Shown piece after piece: positions 1 through 9,867 of a stretch of DNA of 19,577 nucleotides. Made by a program: the position numbers and the translations under genes. Below the pieces are notes generated by a model that saw only the letters and a list, made by a program, of their open reading frames with translations, was not told the DNA's origin and did not search any database. This DNA comes from Bolinopsis microptera. Lineage: Eukaryota; Ctenophora; Tentaculata; Lobata; Bolinopsidae. The stretch lies in the NCBI RefSeq assembly GCF_026151205.1, contig NW_026971910.1, forward strand, positions 1-19,577. The letters are read 5' to 3'. Position 1 is the stretch's first letter. Each line of letters begins with the position of its first letter.

Positions 1-250
1 GCCCCCGGGGGCCCCCCGGAAAAACCCCCCCCAAAACCCCGGCCCAATTAAGAAAAGGAGATTTCCAAAAAAGGAAAAAGGACGGACGGGGGGGGGGAAC
101 AATTTTTAAAACCCAACCTTATACAAACCCTCGTTTTTTCCCAAAAATCCCCACGTTTTTTCTTCTGCCAAAAAAAAAACGTTTTCATTTCTTAACCTTT
201 CACTATTGTCCCTCCTTTTTACAAAAAAGGGGGGTAACGGAAAAAAAAAT
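1..250. other. run-inflated low-quality sequence
   Basis: This stretch consists largely of homopolymer runs of A, C, G and T joined by short complex pieces. The pattern is a milder form of what fills 10650-15140 and looks like a sequencing or consensus fault at a contig end. I see no gene in it. Confidence 0.6.
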
Positions 251-1500
251 CAGTGAGTTTCGCCTAGGTGCCCATTATTTGGATGCTTGCTTGGCTTTTT
301 GCAGCAAAAATAGCTGTAAAACAGTAAAAAAGCCCCGGGGGTAATTTTGACCAAAATTCGTTGATTTTTTGTCGTATTTAATTTTGAATTGATTATACCT
401 TTAGTTTTCCTGAATGAGAATCCTTCCCAAAAAATTTGGGCGGGAAAGAACCCCTTCCCAATAGGGGCTTTTCACACAAACTGTCCCGAAAAATTTTGGG
501 TGGATTTATCGAAGTTGAATATAGTGGATCAAAATGGAGCAAAAAAACGCTGCTTTTTTATTAGCTGTAAACATAATTTTTTGATACTGAATAGTTCCCC
601 CCCTTAGTTGGATGGTTTGGAATATGCTTTAAATTTTTTTCGGGGCAACTTTTTTCCTTGTATGTTTTTTATAGTAAGCTTTACCAATTTTTTTGTTTGC
701 AATCGGAGGTCGGGAAAGAAATAACTCAATATCTTATTGTTTTTGGAAAAAAAATTGGTGCTTGGCCGAAAAATTAGCGCTAAAAAAACCCATCCTACGA
801 CCTACAGTCCCCGGCACGCGCGGCTAACTGCCCAACCTAAGTGGGGGCCAGTGCCCATAGTAGTGCAAATCGGCATTACAAGTTTTTTAACAGGTCAATC
901 TGGGGAAAGTTTAAGATACTTCAAATAGTGCGTTTATTAGTGCTTTTCATGCACCAAAAGTTAAAACAAATCCTTTTAAGTCCATGTTTTTCTCCAGGGT
1001 TTTGGAGGGAAATTTCCTGCTAAAAGAACCTCCATTCCGCATTAATACATTAACAGAAATTTTCTCAATAATGTAATAATGATTTGTATTGTTGTAATTA
1101 AGTTTTAAAATTTAAGGTATTAAGACCTGGGAATCTGGAGGATCATTTTTGGGCCCTACAAAATAATTTTTCAACGTTATTTTGTCCCGAATACATATTT
1201 ATTTTATCTAAGTTTTGTAAAATATGGGTCTATTATTAATAAATTTGGAAAAATAAACAGACCCATTTAATTGCCAATGCCAATTGCAATACCTGAATCT
1301 TGAACCGTACTTGTAAAAAAGTACCTAGTATGGACCCCTTACATATGGTTTTATAACTATAAGGTAAAATTCTGGAATGTACGGTAAAAATCGGTGTTTT
1401 GACTTTTTTGAGTCCCACGTCCAGAAATCGCATTGTGGGATATATAATATAGTCCCCCCACCACAAGCAACAAGCACGTAATTGAGGTAAATTTGGTGAA
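251..1500. other. AT-rich DNA without a recognised gene
   Basis: The sequence is of better quality than the first 250 bases. Short open frames at 389-607, 737-928 and 1236-1466 overlap each other on different strands and frames, and none shows a motif or a family I recognise. A more balanced patch lies at about 790-930 but gives no convincing protein or RNA. Nothing functional can be supported. Confidence 0.5.
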
Positions 1501-1538
1501 AATAGGTAACGTGCCTGAAAAAAAAACTCGCCTTAAAA

Positions 1539-1605
1539 GCAATTTTTCATTGCTTAAAGCAATTGTTCCCCATTGCGAACCCCCCCGCAAATTGGTCCCC
1601 ATTGC
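1539..1605. repeat. three successive GCAAT...ATTGC inverted units
   Basis: Three short units follow one another, each beginning GCAA(A)T and ending ATTGC, so each can fold into a 5-bp hairpin: 1539-1553, 1559-1576 and 1587-1605. Units two and three also share the inner motif TCCCCATTGCGAA. The spacer between units one and two is TTAAA, which makes ATTGCTT-A-AAGCAAT a further palindrome. The units look like a small tandem array with compensated ends. No function is known to me. Confidence 0.5.
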
Positions 1606-1716
1606 GAATCCTTTTCAGAAAGGCCGTAATTTGAAAAGGATAATCATGTTTATATTCAAAACTAACAAATTGAGAACCCTCTTATCAAAAATTTTGTGGG
1701 GGAAGATACGGTAAAT

Positions 1717-1734
1717 CCCGGGGGTTTCCCCGGG
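1717..1734. repeat. GC-rich hairpin
   Basis: CCCGGGG at 1717-1723 and CCCCGGG at 1728-1734 form a 7-bp perfect stem with a four-base loop (GTTT), in otherwise AT-rich DNA. It could be a chance palindrome. Confidence 0.4.
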
Positions 1735-2057
1735 CCAAATCGAATAAAACGGTTTGTTTAATTATTATTTAATTGCTTAAAAACTACGATTATTAGATGC
1801 CCCCGGAAAAAATTTAAAAACGAAGATTTTTTTTTATTGGTAAATTTAATCCCAATAGGAACTAGATTTTTTAAGATTTAAAAATTGTTTAATACATAAT
1901 ATTAAGTTAAATGTTCCCCCCCCTAAAGATTCTTAAAATAATAAAAGTCCCACCAAAGACCCTGATAATCAAACTTTGATTTAACTTTAATAGCCGTTCA
2001 GTTCCTTTTTTCGCTTGGTATGGATGGTGAGTTCCCCAATAACTAGTTCTTATAAGC

Positions 2058-2129
2058 CTAAAAACTTGGTCGTTTTTTTCTTGCTGCAGCAAGGCCGCAA
2101 TCAGACAGGTAATCTCCGAAAAGCCCCAT
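2058..2129 (-). CDS. very short open frame, possible coding fragment
   Basis: On the minus strand an ATG at 2129 opens a 23-residue frame ending in TAG at 2060-2058. It begins MGLFGDYLSD and ends with a basic stretch AAARKKRPSF that resembles a nuclear-localisation type cluster. The frame extends seven codons upstream before a TAA. No splice site or family match supports it, and a frame of this length is expected by chance. It is listed because its residue composition is better than that of the surrounding frames. It lies about 1 kb beyond the terminal exon at 3123-3231 on the same strand. Confidence 0.12.
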   Translation of the reverse strand: MGLFGDYLSDCGLAAARKKRPSF

Positions 2130-2219
2130 CACAGAAGCCAAACGATGGATTTAGAAATGAAAATAACACCGAATTGGTTCTGCCAAATCGTTAAACTTTC
2201 TCAGTTAACAGCCAGTTTT

Positions 2220-2680
2220 TATAAAATTTTTATCTTCAAGCGCAGCTTTTCTAGTTATTTTCAAATTCCTGAAAACAAAATCGATTATAACTTTTAATCC
2301 ATATACCATTTCCATCACACAATAGAGGATTTTTCGATTAGTATAATTCTTTTCATATTCCTTTATTGAAAAAAAAGCTAGGTTTGAGACAATCCAAAAT
2401 GTACATTTTCGTCTCCCAGTTTAATTTTTTTCATCTTCCTGTATCCCACGCAAGGAATTTAAAATGTAAATGGGTGTAATTGTGGGTAACGGTTAAAATC
2501 GAAGGCCAATATCCTTGAAGTTTGAAAAACTACTTGAGCGGGCGGGTTCAGGTTTTAATGGCAAATAAATGTTGTGTTTGGCAGGATGGGCATTGCAAGA
2601 TATAAATTTATTGTTTGAACCTCTTTTTTAAAAATAAAAGCAGTTTAGAATAGATCGATAGAAATAATATCGAAATTTTC
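2220..2680. other. AT-rich spacer
   Basis: No open frame of note, no repeat and no RNA gene is visible between the small frame at 2058-2129 and the inverted-repeat element at 2689. Confidence 0.5.
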
Positions 2681-2688
2681 TAAAACAT

Positions 2689-2818
2689 CACTTACAGGGT
2701 TAATATCCCTCGCCGGTTTCCAATCACTGGCCAACATCCAGGGGGGGACTCGTTCGGAGAGGGAGTCTGAATTTTTTCCCAGTAGCTAGGGACCTTTAGT
2801 TATTATAACCTGTAAGTG
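2689..2818. mobile_element. MITE-like element with 17-bp terminal inverted repeats
   Basis: The left end CACTTACAGGGTTAATA (2689-2705) is matched in inverse by TATTATAACCTGTAAGTG (2801-2818). The first ten bases, CACTTACAGG, match perfectly, and the following TTA(T)AATA pairs with small indels. TCCCT just inside the left end is also matched by AGGGA at the right. The whole unit is 130 bp and has no coding capacity, which is the shape of a miniature non-autonomous DNA transposon. The interior also holds GACTC/GAGTC pairing around 2748-2767. The flanks show no clear target duplication (a shared AACA at most), and no second copy was seen here. It could instead be a structured RNA or a fixed palindrome. 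Confidence 0.45.
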
Positions 2819-2984
2819 AACAAGGCGATATTTAGTTTCCTTATTATGGTTATTATTTAGTTAAAAATAATTTGGCCAGTGGCCATTATAATGGAGAGTG
2901 CTGAATAAACTACTTAGTACTACAGCTTAATCTCCATCAAAATGTTAAGATTTGCAAAAGATGTGAAATACATATCTTGCATCC

Positions 2985-3006
2985 TTTATTTTTATCCATC
3001 TTTATT
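2985..3006 (-). promoter_or_regulatory. polyadenylation signals of the minus-strand gene
   Basis: AATAAA occurs twice on the minus strand, at 3006-3001 and 2990-2985. Both lie a short 3' UTR distance from the stop codon at 3123. AT-rich sequence makes chance matches likely, but the spacing suits the exon at 3123-3231. Confidence 0.4.
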
Positions 3007-3122
3007 TTTAAACGGTATATCAAATTTCAATTCTGTTAATAATTACTTTTAATGCAGCTTAACCACAACAATGGAAAATAAGGACTGGGCTGAGTTAACA
3101 GCCAGAATCTCAGTTATATCAG

Positions 3123-3231
3123 TTAACTCTCCGCTGACTCCTCTTCCACAAATTGTTTTTTGTACTTCTCGAACAGTTTTTTAGCAGCATCTTCAGTGGC
3201 CATCAACGAAAGGCTTGTTTCTTCACAATAG
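3123..3231 (-). CDS. terminal coding exon of an unidentified spliced gene
   Basis: Read on the minus strand, a typical 3' splice site (pyrimidine-rich TATTTTCTTAG, preceded by a branch-like CTGAC) is followed at 3231 by an open frame of 35 codons ending in TAA at 3125-3123. The peptide starts YCEETSLSL, continues MATEDAAKKLFEKYK and ends in an acidic tail EEESAES. Its charge distribution and helix-like heptads are typical of a genuine C-terminus. Two polyadenylation signals (AATAAA on the minus strand) lie 117-138 bases beyond the stop. I do not recognise the family, and no upstream exon could be found with confidence; the sequence upstream holds a short dispersed repeat (3391-3463) that would then be intronic. 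A free-standing 25-residue frame starting at the internal ATG (3203) is the alternative. I prefer the exon reading because the splice site, frame and poly(A) signals agree. Confidence 0.55.
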
Positions 3232-3390
3232 CTAAGAAAATATGTCAGGATCAATAGACTTGGAAAACACCACATTTATTTTCAAACAGGGATTAGATTT
3301 AGATTGAATTGCTTTTATGTTTTAGAAGCTAATCGGCTGTTAGTGATGTTTGTCTTTATCATGTGTGTACAACTGTACCAGTGTACAACT

Positions 3391-3463
3391 TTACTGAGCG
3401 GTGCTCAGCCTATCACTCCGCCATATCTTCATTTATAAATACTAATCTGGGGTTCCCAGGTAA
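3391..3463 (+). mobile_element. short dispersed repeat, copy 1
   Basis: This 73-bp copy begins TTACTGAG, carries the family core GCTCAGCCTATCACTCCGCC and ends with the hairpin CTGGG-GTT-CCCAG followed by GTAA. It aligns with copies at 9000-9085, 18280-18365 and 18561-18643. It sits upstream of the terminal exon at 3123-3231, so it may lie in that gene's intron. No clean flanking duplication is present. A 10-bp direct repeat GTGTACAACT occurs just before it at 3365-3374 and 3381-3390. Confidence 0.6.
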
Positions 3464-3707
3464 CCCAACTCTGCACCAGTTAGCATAGACATAGTCCTTT
3501 ATATTCGTTGTAGTAAGCTTTTTGCTACTCCTATTTTATTTGATAAACGAGTGTATCTAATTGCTGTGTATGTAGGAGTGATGTAGTTCGGCTTATGAAT
3601 TTTACAGAATTCAAGTGACAGGTTTTGAAAGGTTTACGATGGATTTTGACTTATTATCACAGTGCTGGCAAGCACGACCGTTGCATTTATTGTGGGTATA
3701 CTATGTT

Positions 3708-3768
3708 CCCCATTTACTATTATACCCCCTTTACTATTAATACCCCCTTTACTATTATAACCCCCTTT
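3708..3768. repeat. 17-18 bp minisatellite
   Basis: Three and a fraction units of the form CCCC(C)TTTACTATTATA follow head to tail: 3708-3724, 3725-3742, 3743-3760, and a truncated fourth from 3761. Units differ by one or two bases. The array runs almost directly into the GC-rich hairpins at 3792-3861. Confidence 0.75.
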
Positions 3769-3791
3769 GGTACACGTTACAAGCCTCTTTT

Positions 3792-3810
3792 GTGCACGCG
3801 AAGCGTGCAC
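3792..3810. repeat. perfect 8-bp hairpin with GAA triloop
   Basis: GTGCACGC (3792-3799) and GCGTGCAC (3803-3810) pair perfectly around a GAA loop. The centre, GCGAAGC, is the DNA mini-hairpin known to be exceptionally stable. It directly abuts a second, larger hairpin. Confidence 0.7.
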
Positions 3811-3861
3811 TCCCGGCCGGAGGCGGCGGGCCCCGAGGCCCGCCGCCCCCCCGGCCAGGAG
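3810..3861. repeat. GC-rich nested hairpin
   Basis: The inner stem CGGCGGGCC (3824-3832) pairs with GGCCCGCCG (3837-3845) around a CCGA loop. An outer stem pairs CTCC and GGCCGG (3810-3820) with CCGGCC and GGAG (3851-3861), with one C-A mismatch. The block is strongly GC-rich in an AT-rich setting. Together with the 3792-3810 stem-loop it forms a double hairpin. Confidence 0.7.
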
Positions 3862-4079
3862 GTTATTTTTCCCAGGCATTAAGACTCATCGGAAGTCCGT
3901 TAAAGCACAATTTATTTTTTAGTTTCAAAACATATCTAATTTTGGATGTCCAAAAGATGGACCAGGAATAAAAAAAAATAGTTATGTTGGAGAATTTTTT
4001 AAGAAATTTGCATAAAAATAACTCGCCCAGCACTGGTTTATACGAAAAATTCGGTAAAAAAAACCCCAAAAAAATCGCC

Positions 4080-7000
4080 CATAATTCCAAGGTTTTCCCT
4101 TAAAAAACCATTTAAAATTGAAAGTTAGAGGGTCTGGAAATTTTCAGGGCGTCCCTCTAAAGACCCTTTGATCAAATCGACTGGGGAAAAAAAAGTTTTC
4201 AGGTTTCCAGGGGGGTATCGGGGGGAAGGGTTTTTTTCTTAAAACCCCTGTTTTTTCGGGGGCAAATTGTCGGGGAAAATAAAAAATAATATTACATTAT
4301 TTAGGGGGTAGAAAGCCCTTTTTCCCCTTTCCCCCCCTTGGTAGCCCCCGTAATTTTTTAATTGGGCCTAGATTCCCAAAAAAATAAAAAAAAAGATAAA
4401 GCCCTTTCCGAAACCAACGGGGCTTTTGGAAATAAAATTTTTTAACCTTTTTGTTTTTAATTGTAATAAAAAAAAATTAATTTTGGCTCCCCCCCCAAAA
4501 ACAACCCCGAAAAACGTTCCCCCCCTCAAGTTAACCGTTTTTTAAAAAACTTGTTTTTGGGCAAAGTAATAACTTTTAAAAAATTTTTTTAAAACCATTA
4601 AGGAAAATAATTTTTTTTTTTAAAAAAACTGAGGGAAATTTTTTCATCTTAGTTAATTTTTTTCAAAAACATTTGAAAAAATTTTAAAGGAAAGTTTTTT
4701 TTTCCCCGCGCTTTTTTTTCATAAAGATTTTTCCCCCCAAATTTAAGTTTTTTTTGGGTTTTTTTTTTTTTGGGGAAAAATTTTTTTTTTTAAAAAACGG
4801 GGAAAATTTTTTTGCGATTTTTTAATTTCTCTGGGTTGGGCCCCCGCCCTTGAGTTTAGGGGCCAGTTTTTTTTTTTTTTTTCCTTAGGATAAAAATTTG
4901 TGGGGATTTGGCAGTTTTTTTTTTAAGGTTTTTAAAAAAACGAAAAAAATTGGGGCCCCCAACCCCCTGGGGGGGAAAAACGGCCCAAAAATGAAATAGA
5001 AAATTGCTAAAAAAAAAAACTTTGGAAAAAGGTTTTTTTCTTTTTTTTTCGTCAATTTAGAAGTGCCCCCGTTTTTTTGATTTTTCAAGGTTCTTTTTTT
5101 GAAAAACCTTTGGGAAAAAACTTTTTTTCATGCCTTATCAAGGCCCAATATAAACAATTACATGAAAAAAAATTTAAAGGGCGATTTTTCAAAAAATTGG
5201 AAAACGCACGCAACGTCCGCTCAAAAGTTTGCCGTGCCCCAAAAAAGGGGAAATTTTGCTCATTCGTGGGATTTCCCAACCCCCAAAAATTCCCCTTTTT
5301 TCCCCCAAAACAATTTTAATGTCCAATTTATAATTTAAAATTTTTTAAAGCCAAACTTGAATGAGTAAAATTTTGGGGGCCCCTATTCCCGTCCCCGGGA
5401 TCGACCGAAAAAAAGTTTTTCCTAAAAAACAAGGAAATGTTTTTTTAAAAAAAAAATTTTTTGAAAAAACGTTGGGGAAAACCCTTTTCCCCCCCTTTTT
5501 TTAATTTTTTAAAGAAAAAATCGTTTATTTCGACTTTATAAAAAAATTACCCCCCGAAAAATTTTTAATCAAAAAGAGGAATTTTTTTTTAAAAAAAAAA
5601 AACCCCTTTTCCCCCTGGGGGGAAAAAAAAAAAACCCGCTGGGGCCCTTTTTCCCCCCTTTCCCAAACAAAAGGAAATAATTTTTAAAATTTATTGAACC
5701 CTTTTCCCAAATGCAAAAAAAATTTACCGGAAAATGAAAAATCGGTCCCCCCTTTTTTCCCTTTTTCCCATTTTCATTTACAAATTGTTTTAAATTAAAA
5801 TTTTAAAAAAAGATCACCCCAAAGGGGGGGCTTTTAAATGGGGAAAAAAAGATTTTCAAAAAAAATTTTTAGCTTTAATTCAATTAAGCAAAAAAACTAA
5901 TACCCAACCCCCCCGAAATACTAGGTATCGGGGTCCGAAAAAAGCAAAAACCCCAAAAAAGAAAAATTTTTTAAAAGCCAAACTTGAACCCGAATGTAAA
6001 AACAAAACGAAAATTTTTAAAAACAATTTTGTAAGGGCCCGGGAAAAGAAAAAAGGGGAAAAAAAACGAGCGAAACCCCCATTTCCCCTTTCGGTAAAAT
6101 TTTTGCATTTTGGGAAAGGGTCAAAACAAAAATTAAAAATTTCAATTTCCCCTTTTTTTTTCGGGAAAAAAGAGGGGAACACGGGGCCCCGCGGTTTCCC
6201 AATTTACCCCCCGAATATGGGTTTTTTTTAAAAAAAAAAATAAAAAGTAAAATAGTAAAAAATAATATTAAAGAAATGTTTTTAACAGTATGCACTTTAA
6301 GGGGTAATCCCTAAAGTTTCTTGAAACCCCTTTTTTTAAAAAAGGTTTAAACCCCCCCCCCCCCCCCCCCCCCCCCCCCAAAAAAAACTTCCCAATTTTT
6401 AAGTTTTCCCTATCCCCTTCGGGGTGAGACAAATTTTAAAAAATGGGGGGCCAAGGACCCCCGTTATTACAAACATAAAGGGGGGAAATGTCCCCCAAAA
6501 AAAACCTTTGGGGTTTTTTTATAAAGCTTAAACCAAGAAAAAAGAACGAAATATGAAAACCCAAGAAAAAAAGGGACGAAAAAGCAAGAACAAAAAGTAA
6601 AATGGTTTAAAGGGAATCCACTCTTTCCCCGTTTGAAAGCTCCGAAAAAAAAAAAACCGCCCACTCCCCCCCCCTAAAAATAGGAAAAACCCCCCGATCA
6701 CCCCCTCAAACGGGGGTTTTAGGAAAAAAAAAATTGAAAAAGTTAGTCCCCCCCCAAGTTTGGGAAAAATACTTGGTTTCAAAAGAACATTTTTAATTGA
6801 AAATTTTTGAATGGGGTTGGAAAAACCAAAAATTGGGAAATAAGTGGGTGAAAAGCCTTTCTTCATATACTGTTGTTTTTTTGTAAAATAAAAATAGGAA
6901 AAATGGGTTTTTTTCAAAATCGGGTTTTAAAAAAGGGGAGCATAAAAAAGCTTTTTTGTTTTTTTACCAATTTTTTACAAATCTTACGGGGCTAGCCCTT

Positions 7001-7130
7001 TTAATTAAAATCCCCAAGGACCCGACCTTGAAGGCGGTTTCCCCCAATATTTTCCCCCCCCGGGGGAAATTTTTGGGGGCCGAAAAACCAACATTATTTT
7101 ATTTTTTTTATACATTCCGCGTTTTTTTTT
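4080..7130. other. run-inflated low-quality region, no supported gene
   Basis: Homopolymer runs dominate, including 28 consecutive C at 6352-6379. The open frames here (for example 5880-6182 and 6528-6917 on the minus strand) are made almost wholly of Phe, Lys, Pro, Gly, Leu and Asn and lack any domain pattern. Runs of TTT, AAA, CCC and GGG contain no stop codon, so such frames arise automatically. A few short complex patches, such as 5130-5330, may be real DNA with fewer errors. Confidence 0.6.
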
Positions 7131-7306
7131 AAATATTAACTGGTCAAATTTCATTTTAAGATAAGAAATCGTGCTTATCAGACTGGAATTGAATAACTAG
7201 AACTTGGCTGTTTTCAGCCGCCACCCGGTGACCGTGTGAAGACTGAAGTAGGGGTAGGATTCAAAACATTTTTAACTATATAATGGTAAAAAAAAATAAT
7301 ACTCAC

Positions 7307-7466
7307 GAGTAATCCTTTTAGAATTCAGGGAAAAAAAGTCGAACTTCTTCGTGAAGAAGACGACACCCAGCAAACCAGCATGATAGCACCTTTGCCACCA
7401 TCACCAACCCCACGTGTTGGTGATGATGAGGGATGGTCTTCATGAAAAAACTCGCACATGTTGAGC
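7307..7466 (-). CDS. candidate internal exon, strand and frame uncertain
   Basis: On the minus strand a strong 3' splice site (CTTTCCCCTCTGTGTAG) ends at 7467 and a consensus donor GTGAGT begins at 7306, bounding 160 bp. One frame is open for about 45 residues from the exon start, with a Gly-rich GVGDGGKGAIM and a Ser-rich piece, then meets a TGA just after a run of seven T. A different frame is open from mid-exon (HAGLLGVVFF...) to the donor. One run-length error would join usable frames. The plus strand is also open: an acceptor-like CCTTTTAG at 7321 is followed by 40 codons (7323-7442) containing LLREEDDTQQ and APLPPSPTPR before TGA. I cannot choose the strand with certainty. The product is unknown. 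Confidence 0.25.
7338..7364. repeat. imperfect palindrome
   Basis: GTCG-AA-CTTCTTC at 7338-7350 faces GAAGAAG-A-CGAC at 7353-7364, giving an 11-bp interrupted stem around GT. It lies inside the candidate exon region, where coding constraint and a hairpin would have to coexist. Confidence 0.5.
7399..7425. repeat. perfect 10-bp inverted repeat
   Basis: CATCACCAAC (7399-7408) and GTTGGTGATG (7416-7425) are exact inverse copies with a seven-base loop. It is the second hairpin within the same exon-like island, 35 bases after the first. Confidence 0.6.
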
Positions 7467-7499
7467 CTACACAGAGGGGAAAGATAATCAATTTAAAAT

Positions 7500-8990
7500 A
7501 CTTTTTCTAAATTCTCTAATGAACACTATAAGTAATCATTAGAGTTGTCCTGAATTCTGAGCAATTAAGTTTGGGAATCAATTTCGAAATTTTTAAATGA
7601 AAAATTCAAATTTTATTTAATTTAATCTAGAAACATGAAATATTAGTCATTAGTAACATTGTAACTTTGAACGATTGAACCCTTTTTTACTAAAAAGAGC
7701 CAAGTTTTCCTTAGTGAGTTTTAGAGTTTTAGTTCGTAATCTACGTGGAAAAAATTATAAAGAAAAAAGAATATTTCATATAGTCATCGAAAAGCATGAT
7801 TAAAATTGATTGCTTCCATCCGTAAAATAAAATTTGTTGGCTGGTAACGTGTTATGGGCAAATTTTTATGGAAAAAATAATTAGGGCAAGTGTATTGAAA
7901 GAAAATAAATTAAACAATTCTGGATTTATTTTCCAAAGAAAAAGTAACAAAATTCAACGCCCAAGAAAAAAAAAAATTGGTAAAACGTAAAAAAAAAAGC
8001 TTTTTCTATGGATATTAAATGCTTTTTCAAAACCAAAGTTTACAAACGAATTCTTCATGAAAGTGCATTCCTGGGTTTGGAACAAAAAATATGCCCGTCC
8101 CAACAACATTACAAACAAACAAAATAAAATTTAATCACAGAATCTCAAAATACATATAATCATAAAAATTAATAATAAACCACAAAAAAAAAACAAATTA
8201 AACAAGCAATAAATGAATAATACAAAAATTCGCGCGTTCCACTGAAAACCTTACTCCTTCATAAAATTTTAATTTTTGAACAATAATTTTTTTTTAGGCG
8301 GTAATATTAATGGTTTTTTACTCCCATTTATAAGTTTCATAAAAAATGAATTACCTTCTAACAATACAAAATTAAATTCACAAATACTAAAAATAATTAA
8401 TAATGATAATAGGGTAACTTTATAAACTTGAAAAAAAACGAATATTTGTTTCGATACAAATTACAAAAATAATATTAGGTGGATTGAAAACATTTCAAAT
8501 AAATTCCATCATAAATATCACTTAACCATATTTTATTATTTACCCCAAAATATTATTATTTAAATCTTGATTTTAATAAAAAAAACACGACCAGAAAAAG
8601 CGAAACAAAATGTAATTGTTTTGGATTTTGAGCTGCATGAAAATATTGTATGCAAAACAGTTTACCAAAGATTACGGACTGGAAACATTTTTTATTAGTC
8701 CGCATTAATAACAATTAAACAGTTTTTTTATAACGTTAAACCCGCGTCCCCCGCCGCGGCCACTTTTCAAACTTTGATTCGCTGGGAACCCATTGTATTG
8801 TTATAAATGGTAAAACTAAAAACACTTATTATCTTCGGCCAAAAAGTTTTTTTTGCCCGCGGATTTCTGATCATTAAAGTGGGGGCTGTTGGTTCGTGGT
8901 GCGCGGCACTAAAATTGGTCTAAGCAATCAAAAAATTTTCCACCATAACACAGATTCCATTCATTTTATGGAAAATATCGTTTGTGGGGA
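7500..8990. other. AT-rich non-coding DNA
   Basis: The base quality is reasonable, but the sequence has frequent stops in all frames and many A/T runs. Nothing resembling a gene, RNA or repeat family was found, apart from a GC-rich patch near 8740-8765 of unknown meaning. It would suit intron or intergenic DNA. Confidence 0.5.
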
Positions 8991-8999
8991 GGATTTAAA

Positions 9000-9085
9000 T
9001 TACTGGGGCCGCGCCTTCAGCCTGTTATTCCCGCCCAAATCTTTATGTTTAATGAAACTAATAGCCCTGGGGTCCTCCCAGGTAA
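9000..9085 (+). mobile_element. short dispersed repeat, copy 2
   Basis: This 86-bp copy begins TTACTGGGGCCGCG and has the core TTCAGCCTGTTATTCCCGCC followed by CAAATCTTTATGTTTAAT. It ends CCCTGGGGTCCTCCCAGG with GTAA. Extra bases relative to the other copies (CCC for CC, CCT in the loop) look like indels. The flanks share GGAT but no exact duplication. Confidence 0.65.
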
Positions 9086-9670
9086 AAGGATATTATTATA
9101 AATTAAACATTTTTTGCAACTTTATTTTCGGGGGGGGCATTCGAGTGAAATAACAAATTGTTTCATGTTATACACAAAAAAACAAATCTTTTTTCCAGCT
9201 TTCCCTATCCATGATTCATAAGCAGTGGCAACAAAGCAATATAATTTTTTAAGCGTATGCATTTTGGCATTGCCATTAATGGCCTAAATACTAGGTTTGC
9301 ATAGAAATTAAAAAATAAAAAACAAAAAAATTGGTTTTTTCATAATCAATTATATGGAAATATATGATAAAATACGGACCCCCCGCCAATTTTTTGTTCA
9401 AAAAAACAAAAAAAAAATTCAAATTGTTTATTTTTGGAACGCTGATTCCCCGGATCACTTCAGATGGGGACAAAAAGTGATAAAGCTAATTTTAAAAATG
9501 CTCTTCCCTTTTCGAGAGAATATCGGGGAGAAAAGCTGGTCCTCCGATTAACGGTTGATATGACCATATAAGGAATTTGGTCTAATTTTTTTCGTTAGGG
9601 TTTAGGGGGTTTTCAGTTTTTAAGTGTATGTGATCATGAAGGCGTTTCTTTACTCACACAGTTAGTTGTG
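9086..9670. other. spacer with TTAGGG motifs
   Basis: A 65-codon plus-strand frame at 9354-9551 has reasonable composition (VYFWNADSPDHFRWGQK) but matches nothing I recognise. It might be a leftover of the LINE that follows. GTTAGGGTTTAGGG at about 9594-9607 is telomere-like. Confidence 0.35.
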
Positions 9671-9725
9671 CTGTTTAGGGTCAATTAAGGAGGTTACAGG
9701 CTGGGTTTTATGTCCCAAAAACTCG
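9671..9725 (+). mobile_element. possible reverse transcriptase block near the QG-x-LSP motif
   Basis: The nucleotides at 9676-9725 resemble a coding line for the LINE motif F-x-V-x-x-G-V-x-Q-G-C-V-L-S-P-x-L if a few indels are allowed; the directly read part gives GWVLCPK. It lies about 620 bases before the LLYG motif at 10385, close to the usual spacing in LINE reverse transcriptases. The YADD motif expected between them was not found, so this assignment is tentative. Confidence 0.25.
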
Positions 9726-9867
9726 GGGTAACTGGGCAAGTGGTGATATTACAGGGACCAGTAGTTTTTTCAAACTTTTGGGCTGAATTTTTCCAAAATT
9801 TTGCTAATTTGGGGCATAACCTGGAACAACAGGGTCATTAGTAAGGGTGGGCTTTAATTTACAGCTG

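Noticed and set aside
2203-3105. 13-bp direct repeat AGTTAACAGCCAG at 2203-2215 and 3093-3105
   Set aside because: It is an exact match but isolated, with no flanking similarity; a single short repeat in 20 kb is weak evidence.
6352-6379. 28-base poly-C tract as a biological feature
   Set aside because: It sits in a run-inflated stretch and is more likely the same artefact.
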